Below the pieces are notes generated by a model that saw only the letters and a program-made list of their open reading frames with translations, made no database searches and was not told the DNA's origin. A stretch of 64,000 bases of DNA from Acinetobacter sp. XS-4 (lineage in GTDB: Bacteria; Pseudomonadota; Gammaproteobacteria; Pseudomonadales; Moraxellaceae): positions 744,001-808,000 of the forward strand of contig NZ_CP094657.1 of NCBI RefSeq assembly GCF_023920705.1, written 5' to 3'. Positions 56,075 through 64,000 of the stretch are shown in pieces. Position numbers and translations under genes: made by a program. The number at the start of each line of letters is the position of its first letter. Position 1 is the stretch's first letter.

Positions 56075-56432
56075 CTTTGCTTACTCTTCGTTGAATCTGT
56101 GGCAGTGAAAAACCGTGCATGATAGCACAATTTGCTTGAAATGTTTTGGGTTTGATCGGCAACCGTTAAATAAAAAATATCTTTGAATTCACGTCTGTTT
56201 TTTGAATATTGGGCTAAAATCATTTTTTTCAAGCTTAAATCATCGAAAAGATCATAGAATTTTTTCTTGATCAAAAAAATAGTTGAGTTTTATAAATACA
56301 CAATTTTTCGGGTGAAAAAAAGTACAAATATGCAGTTTAATGAAAAAAATATAAATAAAACTTGACATGATTCTGTAAGCGAGATAAATAGCGCCTAGAC
56401 CCATTCACATTTTTTCATTAGAGGTAGTTTTA
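56075..56432. other. Divergent region rpoD / small acidic gene
   Basis: This 358-bp AT-rich region carries the strong sigma-70-like promoter at 56362-56390 for the rightward gene. An rpoD promoter must also lie here, but no good match is visible to me. No small gene is supported. Confidence 0.5.
56362..56390 (+). promoter_or_regulatory. Sigma-70 promoter of the small acidic gene
   Basis: TTGACA at 56362-56367 (perfect -35) and TAAATA at 56385-56390 (-10) are separated by 17 bases. The start codon of the next gene is 42 bases downstream. Confidence 0.75.
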
Positions 56433-56639
56433 GTGTCTTCTACAGATTTTGAACTAGATGATAACTACGGTGATGATGATGATGTCGGTTTTGATGAGTC
56501 ATCAGGCAAAATCACTGCAAAAGAATCATTAGAAAAACGTAGATTAATCGATGATCTATTAGCTCAACGTCGTTTAGAACGTGAGTTGAAAGATTTTGAT
56601 TATGATTTAGACGATGATGATCTTGATGATGAAGACTAA
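56433..56639 (+). CDS. PA3496-like small acidic protein
   Basis: A 68-residue protein with acidic ends (DDNYGDDDDVGFDE and DYDLDDDDLDDED) and a basic-charged helix between (ESLEKRRLIDDLLAQRRLERELKDF). The middle resembles the small PA3496-type family described as putative envelope-integrity proteins; the match is moderate. GTG start with AGAGG upstream and a strong promoter support it as a real gene. It precedes the YecA-like gene. Confidence 0.75.
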   Translation: MSSTDFELDDNYGDDDDVGFDESSGKITAKESLEKRRLIDDLLAQRRLERELKDFDYDLDDDDLDDED

Positions 56640-56713
56640 TCAAATCTGAATAGGGCATCGTCAGCTTAAATGCTATGCTATCGTAGATTTCTTTTTTATA
56701 GTCAGGTAACACA

Positions 56714-57238
56714 ATGAGTGCGTTAGATTTAGACCAATTAAGTGAATATCTAGATGGAGACCACAATGAGTATGGTCTAGATTTCGCTGCAACTCATGGT
56801 TTTCTGTGTGCAATTGCAGTAGGCCCTCAGTTTGACCGTTGGTTAGATGAGCTGTTTGATAATAACCATAAGAAGGTTCCTGCTGAAATTATTCAGCAAA
56901 TCAAGGCGTGGTTAGAGTCAATTCGACAAGATTTAGCAAATGAGAATGGAATTGCATTTCCATTTGAAGTTGAAGAAGCTGATGTTGAATCTAGCTTGGG
57001 CGACTGGAGTGTGGGATTTGTTGATGCAATGTTCTTAAATGAAGAGGCGTGGTTTGCCCCTGAACATGAAGAACAATTAATTGATTTAACTTTACCAATG
57101 ATGGTATTTAGTGGAATTGATGAAGAAGATCCGCAGATGGAATCTTTCCGTCGCAATGGACAGTTAATGGATGAGCTGGCAGAAGAAATTCCAGATAATT
57201 TGAATGAATTATACTTGATGTATCATACGCCAAATTAA
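56714..57238 (+). CDS. UPF0149 (YgfB/YecA-type) protein
   Basis: A 174-residue helical, acidic cytosolic protein. DQLSEYLDGDHNEYGLDFAATHGFLCAIAVGP and GFVDAMFLNEEAW match the UPF0149 family; the C-terminal SEC-C metal site of YecA itself is absent. Function is unknown. An AGG seven bases before the ATG supports the start. A weak terminator follows. Confidence 0.85.
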   Translation: MSALDLDQLSEYLDGDHNEYGLDFAATHGFLCAIAVGPQFDRWLDELFDNNHKKVPAEIIQQIKAWLESIRQDLANENGIAFPFEVEEADVESSLGDWSVGFVDAMFLNEEAWFAPEHEEQLIDLTLPMMVFSGIDEEDPQMESFRRNGQLMDELAEEIPDNLNELYLMYHTPN

Positions 57239-57260
57239 TTTATTAGAAGAAATAATAAAT

Positions 57261-57284
57261 AACGTCCTTTCTAGGGCGTTTTTT
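57261..57284 (+). terminator. Terminator after the UPF0149 gene
   Basis: AACGTCC pairs with GGGCGTT (one wobble) around TTTCTA, then six T. About 22 bases after the stop. Confidence 0.75.
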
Positions 57285-57496
57285 ATGCTTTGGTTTTTCT
57301 AATTGATTAAAGAATTAAGCAGTATTTTTTAAGCTTTTGGTCTTTAATTTAGAATTTTAATCAGAATGTTGAACAAGTTGTTTTTTATAATTTGATGGAG
57401 CTTGGTGTTAAAATTTTAAAACTAGCCTTCAGTGAATGAATTGGTTTGGAAAGGTTACATAGTCAAAATATTTTTATTATTTAGTATTTCTATAGA

Positions 57497-57524
57497 AAAG
57501 GCATTTAGAAAACTAAATGCCTTT
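57497..57524 (-). terminator. Terminator after trhO
   Basis: Twelve-base arms (57497-57508 and 57513-57524) around a 4-base loop; on the minus strand the stem ends in TTTT. About 10 bases past the trhO stop. The 200 bp between this and 57284 hold no supported gene. Confidence 0.85.
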
Positions 57525-57534
57525 CAATTAAAAA

Positions 57535-58467
57535 TTATAAACGTTTACGTTTTGCAGCTGCAATTTGTGACTGGCGCATACGGAAACCAGCTTTTTGTTT
57601 TTCAGTTGTCTTATCGATGCAATATACGCAAGAAACACCATGCTCATAACTTGTTAGAGCAGACTCTTCTGGTGTTAATGGCCAACCACAAGCGTGACAT
57701 TTAATATTTACGCCTTCTTCAACACCATGAGTTACAGCAGTACGTCCGTCAAATACGAAACATTCGCCTTCCCATAAGCTTTCATCAGCAGGGGTTTCTT
57801 CTAAATATTTAAGAATACCGCCCTTAAGGTGGTAAACCTCTGTAAATCCTTCTTGAAGAAGTAAAGAGGTTGATTTCTCACAGCGAATACCGCCTGTACA
57901 GAACATCGCAATTTTTTTATCTTTATGTTGCTCTAGCTCTTTTTTAACATATTCTGGAAACTCGCGGAATGTCTCAGTTTTAGGGTCGACTGCACCTTTG
58001 AAAGTACCTGCCTTATATTCATAATCATTACGTGTATCGATTAAAATTACATCATCACGTGCAATTAAATCATTCCACTCTTTTGGATTAAGGTAGTGGC
58101 CCACTAAGTCACGGGGTTTAACTTCAACACCTAAAGTCACAATTTCTTCTTTAAGTTTAATTTTCATTTTACGGAAAGGTTTGTCAGAGCTATGGGATTC
58201 TTTGTATTCCATAGAGGCAAAGCCTTCATTGAGCAAAAATTGATAGAGACTATCAATTGCTACACGATCGCCCGCAACAGTACCATTAATTCCTTCACCT
58301 GCTACAATCAGAGTTCCACAAAGGTTAATTGTTTTCACTAAGTCTAATAGACGTTGCTGAAGATCTGTAGGATCTTGAACTTCTTTAAATTGATATAGTG
58401 CTGCAACAACCCAACCTGCGGTCGCTTGCTGTTCTACAGGTGCAAGCTGTTCTACAGTAGCGTTCAT
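57535..58467 (-). CDS. trhO: tRNA uridine-34 hydroxylase TrhO (YceA)
   Basis: A 310-residue rhodanese-containing protein that makes 5-hydroxyuridine at tRNA position 34 with oxygen. The rhodanese loop is AMFCTGGIRCEKST with Cys190; the N-terminal acylphosphatase-like domain has GTLIVAGEGINGTVAG, and the C-terminal zinc-like segment has NIKCHACGWPL and HGVSCVYC. GGAG six bases upstream fixes the ATG at 58467. Confidence 0.94.
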   Translation of the reverse strand: MNATVEQLAPVEQQATAGWVVAALYQFKEVQDPTDLQQRLLDLVKTINLCGTLIVAGEGINGTVAGDRVAIDSLYQFLLNEGFASMEYKESHSSDKPFRKMKIKLKEEIVTLGVEVKPRDLVGHYLNPKEWNDLIARDDVILIDTRNDYEYKAGTFKGAVDPKTETFREFPEYVKKELEQHKDKKIAMFCTGGIRCEKSTSLLLQEGFTEVYHLKGGILKYLEETPADESLWEGECFVFDGRTAVTHGVEEGVNIKCHACGWPLTPEESALTSYEHGVSCVYCIDKTTEKQKAGFRMRQSQIAAAKRKRL

Positions 58468-58578
58468 GGAAAACTCCAAATGTATTAAGATATAAATTTA
58501 AGGCGCATATTTTAGCGCGAAAATGTGTAATAAGCGAGAAAACCATAAAAAGTATATGGTTTATTTAAGGAGTTTGTT

Positions 58579-59064
58579 TTGAGTAATGATCATCGAATGC
58601 TCTCTCTCACCCCATGTGCAGGGCGTTGTTCAACAGTTTTTGGTGATCAAGTTTGCCGTGGTTGTCGCCGTTTTAACCATGAAGTGATTCAATGGAATAC
58701 TTATACAGCAGAGCAGCGTTTGGCTGTATGGAAGCGTTTAGATGATCAACTGAATCAAATTTTAGTACCGATGTTACCTCATGCGAACTTGCAGCATGTA
58801 GAGGGATTTATTTTAGGTAAACGTGTTCGATTGATGGATGGAGCAAGCAAAGGCCGCAAACTTTATCATGCTTTAAAAATATGTGAGAAAAATAAGCATC
58901 TGGCAACAGAAAGTGGTTTGGGTATTTCAGAGCCTCAAGTCAAAACAATATGGGTTGAATTTGAAAGGCGTGTTTTGGCTTTGGCTAAAGCGAGTTATGA
59001 GTTAGCTTGGTTGAGGGCTAATGGAATTAGTCATCATTTATTAAGTGTCTTTGACGAAGAATAA
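58579..59064 (+). CDS. DUF1289-domain protein
   Basis: A 161-residue protein with the DUF1289 motif at its N-terminus: Cys13, Cys17, Cys26 and Cys29 in TPCAGRCSTVFGDQVCRGCRRF, a probable metal or Fe-S site, followed by WNTYTAEQRLAVWKRLDDQ. The rest is helical and unassigned. The TTG start is seven bases after AAGGAG (58567-58572). Divergent from trhO. Confidence 0.82.
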   Translation: MSNDHRMLSLTPCAGRCSTVFGDQVCRGCRRFNHEVIQWNTYTAEQRLAVWKRLDDQLNQILVPMLPHANLQHVEGFILGKRVRLMDGASKGRKLYHALKICEKNKHLATESGLGISEPQVKTIWVEFERRVLALAKASYELAWLRANGISHHLLSVFDEE

Positions 59065-59094
59065 GTTTGTAGATTGAATGGAATATATCTCAAT

Positions 59095-59122
59095 AAAAAA
59101 GCTGCCATAAGGCAGCTTTTTT
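59095..59122. terminator. Bidirectional terminator between DUF1289 gene and gltA
   Basis: Perfect 12-base arms with GCTGCC/GGCAGC cores around ATAA, with six A before and six T after. It separates two converging genes. Confidence 0.92.
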
Positions 59123-59144
59123 ATTATTAATTTTCTTTCGAATA

Positions 59145-60419
59145 TTAACGTTTGATATCGCGCTGAGTCGGGCCAGTATAAAGCTGACGAGGACGGCCGA
59201 TTTTGTATGGTGCGCTATGCATTTCTAACCAGTGGCTGATCCAGCCTACTGTACGTGCAAGAGCAAAGATTACCGTAAACATTTCTGTTGGGATACCAAT
59301 CGCTTTAAGGATGATACCTGAGTAGAAGTCTACGTTAGGGTAAAGTTTGCGTTCAACAAAGTACGGGTCGTTCAATGCAATGCGTTCAAGTTCCATAGCA
59401 AGAGCTAATTGAGGATCATCGATATTTAATGCTTCAAGAACTTCGTCACAAGTTTGTTTCATGACTTTAGCACGTGGATCGAAGTTTTTGTAAACGCGGT
59501 GACCGAAGCCCATGAGTTTAACTTCTTTACGTTTTACTTTTTCCATGAACTCAGCAACGTTTTCTACGCTACCAATTTCATCAAGCATTTTAAGCACAGC
59601 TTCGTTAGCACCACCGTGAGCAGGTCCCCAAAGCGCAGAAATACCTGAAGAGATACATGCGTATGGGTTTGCACCAGTAGAACCAGCAAGGCGTACTGTA
59701 GACGTAGAAGCATTTTGTTCGTGATCAGCATGAAGCGTGAAAATGCGATCCATTGCGCGAGCAAGGACAGGATTTACTTTGTAATCACGGTCAGCAGGGG
59801 TAGCAAACATCATGTGTAAGAAGTTTTCCGCGTAATTTAAGTCGTTACGTGGATAGATGAATGGTTGACCTACTGTGTATTTGTAACTCCAAGCAGCAAG
59901 TGTTGGAATTTTTGCAATTAGACGAATTGCAGTGATTTCACGGTGATTGATGTCTTCAATGTCAAGGTTGTTGTGATAGAACGCAGATAATGCACCAACA
60001 ACACCAACCATGATTGCCATAGGGTGAGCATCACGACGGAAACCATTGAAGAAACGGCTAACTTGGTCATGAACCATCGTATGAGCACGAACTTTGGCAT
60101 CAAATTCTGTTTTTTGTTCAGCAGTTGGGAGCTCGCCATTTAATAATAAATAACAAGTTTCAAGATAGTCTGCTTGAGTTGCTAACTGATCAATTGGGTA
60201 ACCGCGGTGTAATAAAATACCTTTGTCACCATCAATGAACGTAATTTTAGACTCGCATGCAGCTGTCGCCATAAAACCAGGATCGAAAGTAAAATGACCT
60301 TCTTTCAATATGCTGCTGACATCAATTACATCTGGACCTAAAGTGCCACTGTAGATTGGTAAACCAATTTCTTTGCCATCAAGATGTAATACGGCTTTTT
60401 TGCCATTTGCTTCAGACAT
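59145..60419 (-). CDS. gltA: Citrate synthase
   Basis: A 424-residue type II (hexameric, NADH-sensitive) citrate synthase that condenses acetyl-CoA with oxaloacetate. Catalytic residues lie in [34 protein letters not shown] and [14 protein letters not shown]. It is divergent from the sdh operon across about 950 bp, as usual in Acinetobacter. Length normal. Confidence 0.97.
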   Translation of the reverse strand: MSEANGKKAVLHLDGKEIGLPIYSGTLGPDVIDVSSILKEGHFTFDPGFMATAACESKITFIDGDKGILLHRGYPIDQLATQADYLETCYLLLNGELPTAEQKTEFDAKVRAHTMVHDQVSRFFNGFRRDAHPMAIMVGVVGALSAFYHNNLDIEDINHREITAIRLIAKIPTLAAWSYKYTVGQPFIYPRNDLNYAENFLHMMFATPADRDYKVNPVLARAMDRIFTLHADHEQNASTSTVRLAGSTGANPYACISSGISALWGPAHGGANEAVLKMLDEIGSVENVAEFMEKVKRKEVKLMGFGHRVYKNFDPRAKVMKQTCDEVLEALNIDDPQLALAMELERIALNDPYFVERKLYPNVDFYSGIILKAIGIPTEMFTVIFALARTVGWISHWLEMHSAPYKIGRPRQLYTGPTQRDIKR

Positions 60420-61230
60420 TCAATAGATCTCCTGTCCTGGTGAATGTTGATCTGACCCGAAATCCTAATGTTCTCATGTGCGAATCAGACGGTGTCAAAA
60501 TTTGCTATAAGATTAGTGAGTACTGAAATTTTGTCAATTATACTTATGGATAAAAAATGACGATCTCACAGAGAGTTAGTCATCAAGACCCGAGCAAAAA
60601 AGTCAGTAAAATCACTGCATCGGGATGGTATAATAAGTCAATTCAACAAGAACGTGCAGAAAAAAAATGAAGTATCAGTCCAATTGTAAGCAAATTTTAA
60701 AATTAAGATTAAAAATGATAAGCAGGTAGAAAATGCCAATCCAATTAAAAAAATCATAAAACTCATGGTGTAATTTCAAATTGCTAATCAAAAAAAACTC
60801 TATTTTTATTTAGTTGTAACAAAGAGTGTTGGTGTTTTTTTAAGTTTAATTGTATAAAAAATAGCTAATTGAACTGCCCTAAAATAATAAAAACTCCTAT
60901 TTTTAGTGGAAATTGCTCTCCTAAATGTATTTTAGATTGACTGATTTGGGGTGAATGTAAGTGCGTTTACTTAATTGAATTGTGGCTTTTATTGAAAATA
61001 TGAGGAGTTACTAACATTTTTCTATTTATATGATGAATTTATAACTTTATCTTTAGTCTAAAACTTACTTATTTAAAAGAAATTTGAGAAAAAATGAAAT
61101 TAAATAAAAAGTTATTTTAAACAACAACATGATGGAACTATGTATATCTTTTTAATGGGGTTAATAGGGTGATATCATTGTGAATGATTCTTATTTAATT
61201 GTTTTTTACTTAAATGGGAAAGTGGATTGT

Positions 61231-61259
61231 TTGTATTTTGATACTTCGCGTTTTATAAT
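61231..61259 (+). promoter_or_regulatory. Candidate promoter of sdhCDAB
   Basis: A perfect TATAAT at 61254-61259 with TTGTAT at 61231-61236, 17 bases apart. Transcription would start near 61266, leaving a leader of about 105 bases that contains two hairpins. Confidence 0.5.
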
Positions 61260-61275
61260 TCAGTGTCGTTTATAG

Positions 61276-61350
61276 GTTAGGCATGAGCTGTGCTTGCCTA
61301 ACAATGCCAGCTTTCCTTGGAATTAATTCAACAAACTCCGGTCGGAGTTT
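61276..61350 (+). promoter_or_regulatory. Two hairpins in the sdh leader
   Basis: Hairpin 1: GTTAGGCA (61276-61283) with TGCCTAAC (61295-61302). Hairpin 2: AAACTCCG (61333-61340) with CGGAGTTT (61343-61350), ending eight bases before the AGGA ribosome-binding site. Neither has a T tract, so they are more likely leader structure or operator than terminators. Confidence 0.55.
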
Positions 61351-61370
61351 CTACCTACAGGATGCCCGCT

Positions 61371-61763
61371 GTGAAAAGCAACAGACCTGTCAATTTGTCC
61401 ATGGGTCAGGTGTTAGCGGTAAATTTACGCTCACCCGTGGCTATTGCATCAATTTTACACCGTTTATCAGGTGTCATCGTTTTCTTATTAGTACCAGTTC
61501 TATTATGGATTTTAGATAAATCATTATCTTCACCAGAAGGATTTGACTACGTTAAAAATGTCGTGTTTGGAAATATCCTTGTACGTTTTATCGTTTGGGT
61601 ATTTGTAGCCGGCTTGTTATTCCACTTTATTGCTGGAGTAAAGCACTTACTTGCAGATTTAGGTTTTGCTGAAGAACTGCAAAGTGGTCGTATTGCAGCG
61701 ACAATTTCATTGATCTTATCTGTGGTAGCCATTATCGCAGCCTTTGTATGGATTATGTTCTAA
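61371..61763 (+). CDS. sdhC: Succinate dehydrogenase cytochrome b556 subunit
   Basis: A 130-residue membrane anchor with three helices. SILHRLSGVIVFLLVPVLLWIL and LLFHFIAGVKHLLADLG hold the quinone-site and heme-ligand residues. The GTG at 61371 has AGGA eight bases upstream and gives MKSNRPVNLS, the usual SdhC start; the ATG at 61362 (3 codons longer) overlaps that site. First gene of sdhCDAB; its stop overlaps sdhD by 1 bp (TAATG). Confidence 0.93.
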   Translation: MKSNRPVNLSMGQVLAVNLRSPVAIASILHRLSGVIVFLLVPVLLWILDKSLSSPEGFDYVKNVVFGNILVRFIVWVFVAGLLFHFIAGVKHLLADLGFAEELQSGRIAATISLILSVVAIIAAFVWIMF

Positions 61764-62128
61764 TGAAAAGTGCTACAGGTTTAACTGGTTCAGGTTCTCG
61801 CGATTGGTATATCCAGCGTGTAAGTGCGGTTGTATTAGCGGCCTATACTGTTGTTCTTTTGGGTTGGATTCTCTGCAAAGGCGGATTTGACTATCAACAA
61901 TGGGCTGGGTTCATGATGACATTACCAATGAAGATTTTTTCTTTATTGGCAATTTTATCGCTTATCGCACACGCATGGATTGGTATGTGGCAAGTTTTTA
62001 CTGACTATGTCACTACTCGTCAAATGGGTCCTTCAGCGAAAGGTTTACGCCTTGTACTGACGACGGCTGTCATTATTGCAGTGTTTGTGTACGCAATCTG
62101 GGGCATCCAGATTTTCTGGGCGAATTGA
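61763..62128 (+). CDS. sdhD: Succinate dehydrogenase membrane anchor subunit
   Basis: A 121-residue protein with three helices; GSRDWYIQRVSAVVLAAYTVVLL and LIAHAWIGMWQVFTDYV hold quinone- and heme-site residues. With SdhC it anchors SdhAB and passes electrons to ubiquinone. The ATG at 61763 shares one base with the sdhC stop. Confidence 0.94.
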   Translation: MKSATGLTGSGSRDWYIQRVSAVVLAAYTVVLLGWILCKGGFDYQQWAGFMMTLPMKIFSLLAILSLIAHAWIGMWQVFTDYVTTRQMGPSAKGLRLVLTTAVIIAVFVYAIWGIQIFWAN

Positions 62129-62140
62129 TAGGAAGACATC

Positions 62141-63976
62141 ATGGGCGCGATAACCCCTAAAGAAGATTATTCAAATATTCAAAACCTCACTTTCGATGCA
62201 GTTATCGTTGGTGGTGGTGGTTCTGGTATGCGTGCATCTTACCAACTTGCTCAAGCAGGTTTGAAGGTTGCAGTACTGACTAAAGTTTTCCCGACACGTT
62301 CGCACACTGTAGCTGCTCAAGGTGGTATCGGTGCGTCGTTAGGTAATATGCAAGAAGATAACTGGCATTTCCATTTTTACGATACAGTAAAAGGTTCTGA
62401 CTGGTTAGGTGACCAAGACGCAATTGAATTTATGTGTCGTGAAGCACCAAAAGTTGTGTATGAACTTGAACACATGGGTATGCCGTTTGACCGTAACGCT
62501 GATGGTACAATTTACCAACGTCCGTTCGGTGGTCACTCTGCTAACTATGGCGATAAGCCAGTTCCACGTGCTTGTGCAGCTGCGGACCGTACAGGTCATG
62601 CATTATTGCATACTCTTTATCAAAGCAACGTGAAAATGGGTACTCAATTCTTCGTTGAGTGGATCGCTCTTGATTTGATCCGTAACGAAGCTGGTGAGGT
62701 TCTTGGTGTAACAGCGATTGACCAAGAAACTGGTAATATTTCAGTATTCCAAGCAAAAGCGACATTATTTGCTACGGGTGGTGCTGGTCGTGTTTACCGT
62801 GCATCAACTAATGCTTATATCAATACTGGTGACGGTCTTGGTATGGCTGCTCGTGCTGGTATTCCATTGCAAGATATGGAATTCTGGCAATTCCACCCAA
62901 CAGGTGTTGCCGGCGCTGGTGTTTTGTTGACAGAAGGTTGTCGTGGTGAAGGTGCAATCCTTCGTAATAAAGACGGCGAACCATTCATGGAACGTTATGC
63001 ACCGACTTTAAAAGACTTGGCTCCACGTGACTTCGTTTCACGCTCTATGGACCAAGAAATTAAAGAAGGTCGTGGTTGTGGTCCAAAAGGTGATTATATC
63101 TTACTTGATATGACTCACTTGGGTGCTGATACAATCATGAAGCGTTTACCATCTGTATTTGAGATTGGTAAAAAATTCGCGAACGTCGACATTACAAAAG
63201 AAGCGATTCCTGTAGTACCAACAATCCATTATCAAATGGGTGGTATTCCTACGAATATGCATGGTCAGGTATGTTTACCTGAAGTGGGTACAGATAACTA
63301 CACTAAACCTGTAAAAGGTTTCTATGCAATTGGCGAATGTTCTTGTGTATCAGTACATGGTGCAAACCGTTTAGGTACTAACTCACTTCTTGACTTGGTT
63401 GTATTTGGTAAAGCTGCTGGTGAGCACATTATCGATTACGTAACTAAGCATCACGGTGATGAATATGCACCTCTTCCAACAGATGTATTAGGGCAAACAC
63501 TGGCTCGCGTACGTAAGTTGGATGACTCAACTTCGGGTGAAAATGCTCAAGAAGTTGCTGATGCAATTCGTGATATCGTTCAAGATCACGCTGGTGTATT
63601 CCGTACTCAAGCATTGCTTGATAAGGGTGTTAAAGAGATTCTTGCTCTTGAGCCACGTGTGCGTAATATCCACTTGAAAGATAAATCTAGAGTATTTAAC
63701 ACTGCACGTGTTGAAGCGCTTGAAGTTGAAAACTTGTATGAAGTTGCAAAAGCAACTCTGATTTCAGCTGCTGCGCGTAAAGAGTGTCGTGGTGCGCATA
63801 CTGTAGTTGACTATGAATTACCAGCTGATCACCCAACTTATTCATACGGTCGCCGTGATGATGAGTGGATGAAACACACGTTATGGTATTCATCAGATAA
63901 CCGTTTGGAATATAAGCCAGTGCGCTTCAAACCGTTGACTGTTGATGCAATTCCGCCAGCACCACGTACATTCTAA
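62141..63976 (+). CDS. sdhA: Succinate dehydrogenase flavoprotein subunit
   Basis: A 611-residue flavoprotein that oxidises succinate to fumarate. FDAVIVGGGGSGMRASYQLAQAG binds FAD, RSHTVAAQGGIGASLGN holds the histidine that bears covalent FAD, and HPTGVAGAGVLLTEGCRGEGA and PVVPTIHYQMGG form the dicarboxylate site. Full length, with sdhB starting 14 bp later. Confidence 0.98.
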   Translation: MGAITPKEDYSNIQNLTFDAVIVGGGGSGMRASYQLAQAGLKVAVLTKVFPTRSHTVAAQGGIGASLGNMQEDNWHFHFYDTVKGSDWLGDQDAIEFMCREAPKVVYELEHMGMPFDRNADGTIYQRPFGGHSANYGDKPVPRACAAADRTGHALLHTLYQSNVKMGTQFFVEWIALDLIRNEAGEVLGVTAIDQETGNISVFQAKATLFATGGAGRVYRASTNAYINTGDGLGMAARAGIPLQDMEFWQFHPTGVAGAGVLLTEGCRGEGAILRNKDGEPFMERYAPTLKDLAPRDFVSRSMDQEIKEGRGCGPKGDYILLDMTHLGADTIMKRLPSVFEIGKKFANVDITKEAIPVVPTIHYQMGGIPTNMHGQVCLPEVGTDNYTKPVKGFYAIGECSCVSVHGANRLGTNSLLDLVVFGKAAGEHIIDYVTKHHGDEYAPLPTDVLGQTLARVRKLDDSTSGENAQEVADAIRDIVQDHAGVFRTQALLDKGVKEILALEPRVRNIHLKDKSRVFNTARVEALEVENLYEVAKATLISAAARKECRGAHTVVDYELPADHPTYSYGRRDDEWMKHTLWYSSDNRLEYKPVRFKPLTVDAIPPAPRTF

Positions 63977-63990
63977 TCGGGAGTATAAAG

Positions 63991-64000
63991 ATGAGTAGAG
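63991..64000 (+). CDS. sdhB: Start of sdhB (cut by window edge)
   Basis: ATGAGTAGAG begins 14 bp after sdhA with GGAG at 63980-63983 upstream. Only three codons are visible; the identity as the iron-sulfur subunit rests on the conserved sdhCDAB order. Confidence 0.7.

Larger units (their letters stand above)
60420..61370. other. Long AT-rich divergent region gltA / sdhC
   Basis: No protein gene is supported in this 951-bp region. TGGTATAAT at 60626-60634 is an extended -10 element pointing right, about 740 bp from sdhC; two TTGACA boxes (around 60529-60534 and 60495-60500, minus strand) lie towards gltA but lack good -10 partners. The sdh promoter and leader are annotated separately. A small RNA is possible. 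Confidence 0.45.

Noticed and set aside
56512..56766. 84-codon leftward frame over the small acidic gene
   Set aside because: Antisense to two supported genes, no ribosome-binding site and no recognisable product.
57432..57704. 90-codon rightward frame overlapping trhO
   Set aside because: It lies largely antisense to the conserved C-terminus of trhO and contains its terminator.

Overview
The window is a piece of an Acinetobacter chromosome, very probably from the calcoaceticus-baumannii complex. The basis is the gene set and order (pmrCAB, adeIJK preceded by a PAP2 phosphatase, a DcaP-type porin, gltA divergent from sdhCDAB), the low G+C content and the close match of PmrA, PmrB and the Ade proteins to recalled A. 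baumannii sequences. PmrA has several substitutions and ends two residues earlier than the A. baumannii protein as I recall it, so a sister species is quite possible. Almost all of the window is ordinary core genome. I see no prophage, insertion sequence, CRISPR array, tRNA or rRNA.

Layout. 1-3.8 kb: 5' part of an AroP-like permease, a stand-alone prpF, ispA and a MmcQ/YjbR protein. 3.8-8.3 kb: a leftward stomatin/NfeD pair, a patatin-like lipoprotein with a PlsC-like acyltransferase, then an AmpG-like transporter. 8.3-14.7 kb: DcaP-like porin, the lipid A modification operon pmrCAB, and a PAP2 enzyme meeting pmrB tail to tail. 15-21.8 kb: amtB behind a candidate sigma-54 promoter, two LysR regulators each divergent from a transporter, and a J-domain protein. 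21.8-27.7 kb: valS, a hypothetical protein, an SDR oxidoreductase, an NTF2-like protein and two YbjQ-family proteins. 27.8-34.4 kb: the RND efflux operon adeIJK behind a second PAP2 gene. 34.5-43.9 kb: a Gcr-type membrane protein, ispB, rplU-rpmA, lolA, an RsiV-like lipoprotein, serS, cysG and trmL. 43.9-48.4 kb: the least characterised stretch, with a Thr-Pro-stalk lipoprotein carrying five DUF4177-like repeats, a JmjC/cupin protein, a DUF6502 protein and an overlapping small lipoprotein. 48.4-54.1 kb: HxlR regulator divergent from a flavodoxin-like reductase, a PuuP-like permease, an SCP2-like/iron-alcohol-dehydrogenase pair, lipB and ybeD. 54.2-64 kb: rpoD, two small conserved genes, trhO, a DUF1289 protein, gltA and sdhCDA, with the first codons of sdhB at the right edge.

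Functional themes: envelope and drug response (pmrCAB, adeIJK, two PAP2 enzymes, lolA, DcaP, PlsC-like and patatin-like proteins), isoprenoid synthesis (ispA, ispB), TCA entry and succinate oxidation (gltA, sdh), translation (valS, serS, rplU, rpmA, trmL, trhO) and cofactor synthesis (lipB, cysG).

The best leads are regulatory and repeat structures: a PmrA-box-like direct repeat before pmrC, a sigma-54-like element before amtB, two hairpins in the sdh leader, perfect palindromes before three operons, a 125-bp imperfect inverted repeat after amtB, and the repeat architecture of the Thr-Pro lipoprotein. No unmistakable new system is evident. The 43.9-48.4 kb cluster is the best candidate for one. 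All family calls are made from sequence memory without database searches.
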